Positions 60,604 to 64,000 of a stretch of 64,000 nt of DNA are shown here, in pieces (position 1 is the first letter of the stretch; each line of letters opens with the position of its first letter). Source of the stretch: Liolophura sinensis (lineage: Eukaryota; Mollusca; Polyplacophora; Chitonida; Chitonidae); the NCBI RefSeq assembly GCF_032854445.1, contig NC_088295.1, positions 50,763,385-50,827,384 of the forward strand, read 5' to 3'. Made by a program: the position numbers and the translations under genes. The notes under the pieces are model-generated. The model did no database searches. It was not told the origin of the DNA and saw nothing but the letters and a program-made list of their open reading frames with translations.

Positions 60604-62640
60604 ACAACTTAGCACCAACACACTGAAAACTAAAAGTACTAGCTCCCTTCAGAAGTGGACATATGCAGGAATTCCCTCCAGAGATAGCAAGGCATAAACT
60701 GGGATTTGAAATAACTGAGGATTTGAAAAACACAATTCATCTTGTGTCTCAAAGGCAAAAAAAATGTTTTACCATCTGCAATGGTTGTATGAGTGGTGAA
60801 AGTTCATAGAAATGGACAACAAAGGGCTGGTACTTGAACTTGAATATTTTGTCAGTGCCTTTTAAGCTTGTGATATCTAATTACTCCTTGTCCAATATAT
60901 CCAGCGTTTCTAATGATTTTCTGACAGTGTCAGTTAGAATTGCCTTAAAACTATATTCATGGATATTTATTTTGAAGGGCTTGCAATATTTTTTATGTTT
61001 TTAAAGTAATCAAGAATTATTCATTGACATAAAAGTGTTGAAGTTTATAGGTGGTGGAGACCAAAGTGCCAGGTAAACCCTTAGGAAGGTATCTGACAGA
61101 GAGGTCTGGTACCAAGTATAGATTTTATCTGACGTGTAAGAAATTATGTATTAAGTATAGGTGTTTATTTGAAGCAGTTGTTTACAAATCTTCATGCCAC
61201 ATATACTAAATTATCCTATATTCACATATCCTATGCACTCACCAACACATATCATTAAGATGTCATTAGAGCACATTAACGTAAAGAATACTATAAACAG
61301 AACATTAACAACTGGAGGCGGCTGTGGTTGTGACGTTGATTGTGGTTGTCACATTGATTGTGGTTGTGACATTCATTGTGGTTGTGACTGGTACACTCAA
61401 CCTGTACATTCTGTTGACACTTTTACTGTAACTCTTCAACCTTTTCAGCCACCTCTGCAGCCAATATTTTGAATCATTCTGAGAGAACTATGGAGTGTAG
61501 AGAAATAATTTGCACAGTTTTATGAACCTTACATCTTTAGTGACACAAACAAACCATTTCTTTATTGTCATTTTTATTCTAAATGTATTCATTAATTCCT
61601 CTTAAAAATGTGTTTTAGTGTGTGAAATGGTTGAAGATTTGGACGGATGTTTTGAAAGAAAAGACATAAACCAAATATAAATATCCATCAATAAAATATT
61701 CCACATAAAGTGAAAAAGTATACCTTTTTTCTGGTGTTGCATATCTGGGATTCAAAGGAAGCAAAATTGTGCACATTTGGTTTTTCTAACATGGCGTATA
61801 TTATGTCCATGTAACAATTCCATATCAAAAGTTGATTTATAGAATTACCAAACATGGCAGTAGAATATTTAGAATTGTTTCTGTTCCTCTTCTGAAGTAA
61901 TATGGCTTATTGAACAGATGTTTTATGGTTTGCTGGACTTCTGTGCCAAGTTCTGCAGCAGTTTCTAAAGTGGCTTAGAATTGGACAGATGTGTTGATTT
62001 ATCATGATTTTATGGACAGCTGGGTTAAACTTATTCTATTTTATCCTAGTGTTATAGGTGAATAAACTAGACACATTAAAAACTCACTTGGTATTGAATA
62101 TCGATAGCAAGTATTAAACTGTTATATACATTGGTTTTTTCATCAACATATTTGTATTGTTCTTTTAGCTAACTTAAAATGAATTTTATTGAGGCGTTGT
62201 CTATTATTTGTGAGTTTGCAAAAATACTCATGGTTTAGTATTATTTTTATCGATGCTTGATATTGGTATACGTGTACATTAGTATGTGCTTTAATGTCTG
62301 TGAAATCAGTTGTCTACAAACAATGTATGTGCCATATTGATGTTGTGGACATATGAGAGCTTAAAGAAAATACTCACCAGAGTTTCACCAGTGAGAAATA
62401 CTCTTCTTTCATGATTGTTTCTGTGTTTAACATTTACAAAAACTGAGGAGAATTCTATGAAGGTTTAGCACCATCTAGTTTCTTTTCGCTGTTCACCGCT
62501 AGGTGCTTCAGTGTAAATGAGCACTGGGTGTTTTTTATTCTTAGACAGTAACAAAAGTCATCAATAGCAATACCTGCTATGTTTGAATAATTTTTGGTTC
62601 CGCTAACATAATATATTGCGAGAGGTTGTAGCTCTCTCAT
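60604..62640 (+). other. INSC 3' flank / probable 3' UTR
   Basis: No further coding exon is seen. AATAAA at 61690-61695 is a plausible INSC poly(A) signal, and others lie further on. A short 18-bp repeat ('ttgattgtggttgtgaca', four copies, 61320-61388) falls within it. A 92-codon frame around this repeat (61194-61472) is Cys-rich only because of the repeat. Confidence 0.5.
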
Positions 62641-62644
62641 CATT

Positions 62645-62905
62645 GAGCTTGTAAATGTGAGTCTCACTCAGGTTCTCAGCACATTATTCAGTGTTTGTTG
62701 GTAAATGCAAGTCTCTCTGAGGTTCTCAGCACATTATTTGATGTTTGTTGGTAAATGTCAGTCTCTCTCCAGTTCCCAGCACATTATTTGGTGTTTGTTG
62801 GTCAATGTGAGTCTCTGTCCAGTTCTCAGCTCATTATTTAGTGTTTGTTGGTAAATGGGAGTCTCTCTATGGTTCTCAGCGCATTATTTACTGTTTATTG
62901 GTATT
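62645..62905. repeat. 50-bp tandem repeat, 5 copies
   Basis: The landmark 'tctcagcacattatt' recurs at exactly 50-bp spacing (62677, 62727, 62777, 62827, 62877). It is joined by 'gtgtttgttggtaaatg' and 'agtctctct'. Its sequence is unrelated to the 50-bp array at 45351-46330. Confidence 0.9.
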
Positions 62906-63445
62906 TAGAGGACCATGATATTGTAAAGCTGAAGACTATGGAGTACATTCACTGTACATTGCATTTTTTTATTGAATAGCTAATCTTTTTAAACTTAACA
63001 AAGTGAAGCTTAGTACATGTCTTTTTCGCAGCAATATCAATTGCTTGTTTGACAGATTCTTTAATTTCTGACAATTTTTCCCAGTAAGCTACCCTGGGTT
63101 TCTCATAACCATTGTGTTTTATATCCGATTGCATTTATCTTTGTATGTGTTTATTTATTTCCAGTATTTATTATGCGGCAGTATTTATAAATCAGCTACA
63201 TGTGTATTTATAACATATCCACATCTGACCAGATTTTTGTATCATTATTGAAGTAAGCTATTGCAGCATGTTTCCGTCCATCGTCTGTAATCTCTTGCAT
63301 ACAATAAAACCTGTCAATTTATAAACAACAATTACGACTGTCCTGTTAAAATTCTACAATTTTACAAGCTACAGAATTTAAGATTAAACCTCACTCGTGC
63401 CGAAGCCTCTACTATCATCATGGCTTAGCTTGACAGTGTGAGGTC

Positions 63446-63518
63446 GGGGCCTCCGTGGCTCAGTTGGTTAGCGCGCTGGGTCATTACGCGCGCTAACCAA
63501 CTGAGCCACGGAGGCCCC
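63446..63518. mobile_element. Foldback tRNA-like SINE head
   Basis: Two perfect 30-bp arms (63446-63475 and 63489-63518) are inverted around a 13-nt spacer. Each arm is the family 1 SINE head ('cctccgtggctcagttggtt' within it, the A-box). No B-box, body or tail follows on either side, so this is a palindrome of the tRNA-like 5' end alone. Confidence 0.9.
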
Positions 63519-64000
63519 TGTCTGGATACAGAAATGGTCATTTCTTTTAGATAAATTCTGTTCTTCGCCCATATAAAAAAAATACTTTTCTTTATAAATT
63601 CCTCTATCCAAATTCCTTTTATTGCAGCACATATAACGGCATTTGGAATGAAATAAGTGAAAAAAAAAACCAAAAGCAGGACTTCTATCCAGCTGGCTCA
63701 GACTGATGCAGTTTTCAGCATGGGATTGTCATATTTTATAGCAGCATTGTACTCCTCACGTGTAGCCCACATGTACATAATCACCTTTACTGGGTTACTG
63801 TATATTACTCCAGTGGGCAAACGTAACGTCAGTGACTCCACCATATACAGGCTGTCGCCTTCATTTCACAAGTACAGGGCTGTATTGTTAACTGTTCGTC
63901 AATCCTTTTATTACACGGACAAAAGTGTTTTTTGATAGCTTGAATCTTCACGTATGTACATGTATAAGTGACAAGTCTAGTGTTAACAATGTTTTGTGAA

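Noticed and set aside
61194-61472. Cys-rich 92-codon frame downstream of INSC
   Set aside because: The Cys residues come from four copies of an 18-bp repeat in the probable 3' UTR, and no signal peptide is seen.

Overview
The window looks like nuclear DNA from an animal, most likely a lophotrochozoan such as a mollusc or brachiopod. The evidence is AT-rich sequence, multi-exon genes with GT/AG introns, and many tRNA-derived SINEs. One SINE family ends in a 'cactcact' tail of the kind common in mollusc genomes. There is also a Penelope-like retroelement, and an inscuteable homologue that links the window to bilaterian cell polarity. The species assignment is inference.

Layout. (1) Positions 1-4,530 hold SINE debris and no supportable gene. 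(2) Positions 4,629-15,518 (minus strand) hold an eight-exon gene for a 1,101-residue protein with a death-fold N-terminus, an NB-ARC ATPase, TPR repeats and an acidic tail. (3) Positions 15,640-20,690 are the divergent intergenic region. (4) Positions 20,733-32,001 (plus strand) hold a ten-exon paralogue of 1,046 residues with a DED-like N-terminus. The two genes lie head to head, share intron phases from the P-loop onward, and share a C-terminal QDSGF motif. (5) Positions 32,002-51,134 are gene-poor. They hold an 18-bp array abutting a dead LINE, a 34-bp array of about 75 copies, a 21-bp/50-bp satellite pair, SINEs, and a compact Penelope-like element with 138-bp inverted terminal repeats. 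(6) Positions 51,135-60,603 (plus strand) hold a twelve-exon Inscuteable homologue of 507 residues, with the LGN/Pins-binding segment, Armadillo repeats and a C-terminal ENFV. (7) Positions 60,604-64,000 hold its downstream region, a 50-bp array and a foldback tRNA-SINE head.

The two NLR-like genes read as STAND-type sensors for innate immunity or cell death: an oligomerising ATPase with a death-fold effector end and a TPR sensor end. Their divergent pairing recalls paired plant NLRs, but co-operation is only a hypothesis. INSC is an unrelated neighbour that would couple Par3/Par6 to LGN during spindle orientation.

The most unusual structural theme is that tandem repeats have grown out of exon edges in three places. 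A 65-bp repeat in INSC copies a 3' splice site plus the start of its exon seven times. A 21-bp array in another INSC intron repeats the end of the upstream exon. A 29-bp minisatellite contains the stop codon of the minus-strand NLR. All splice structures are read from sequence alone. In each of the three gene models the codon phases close exactly across every intron.
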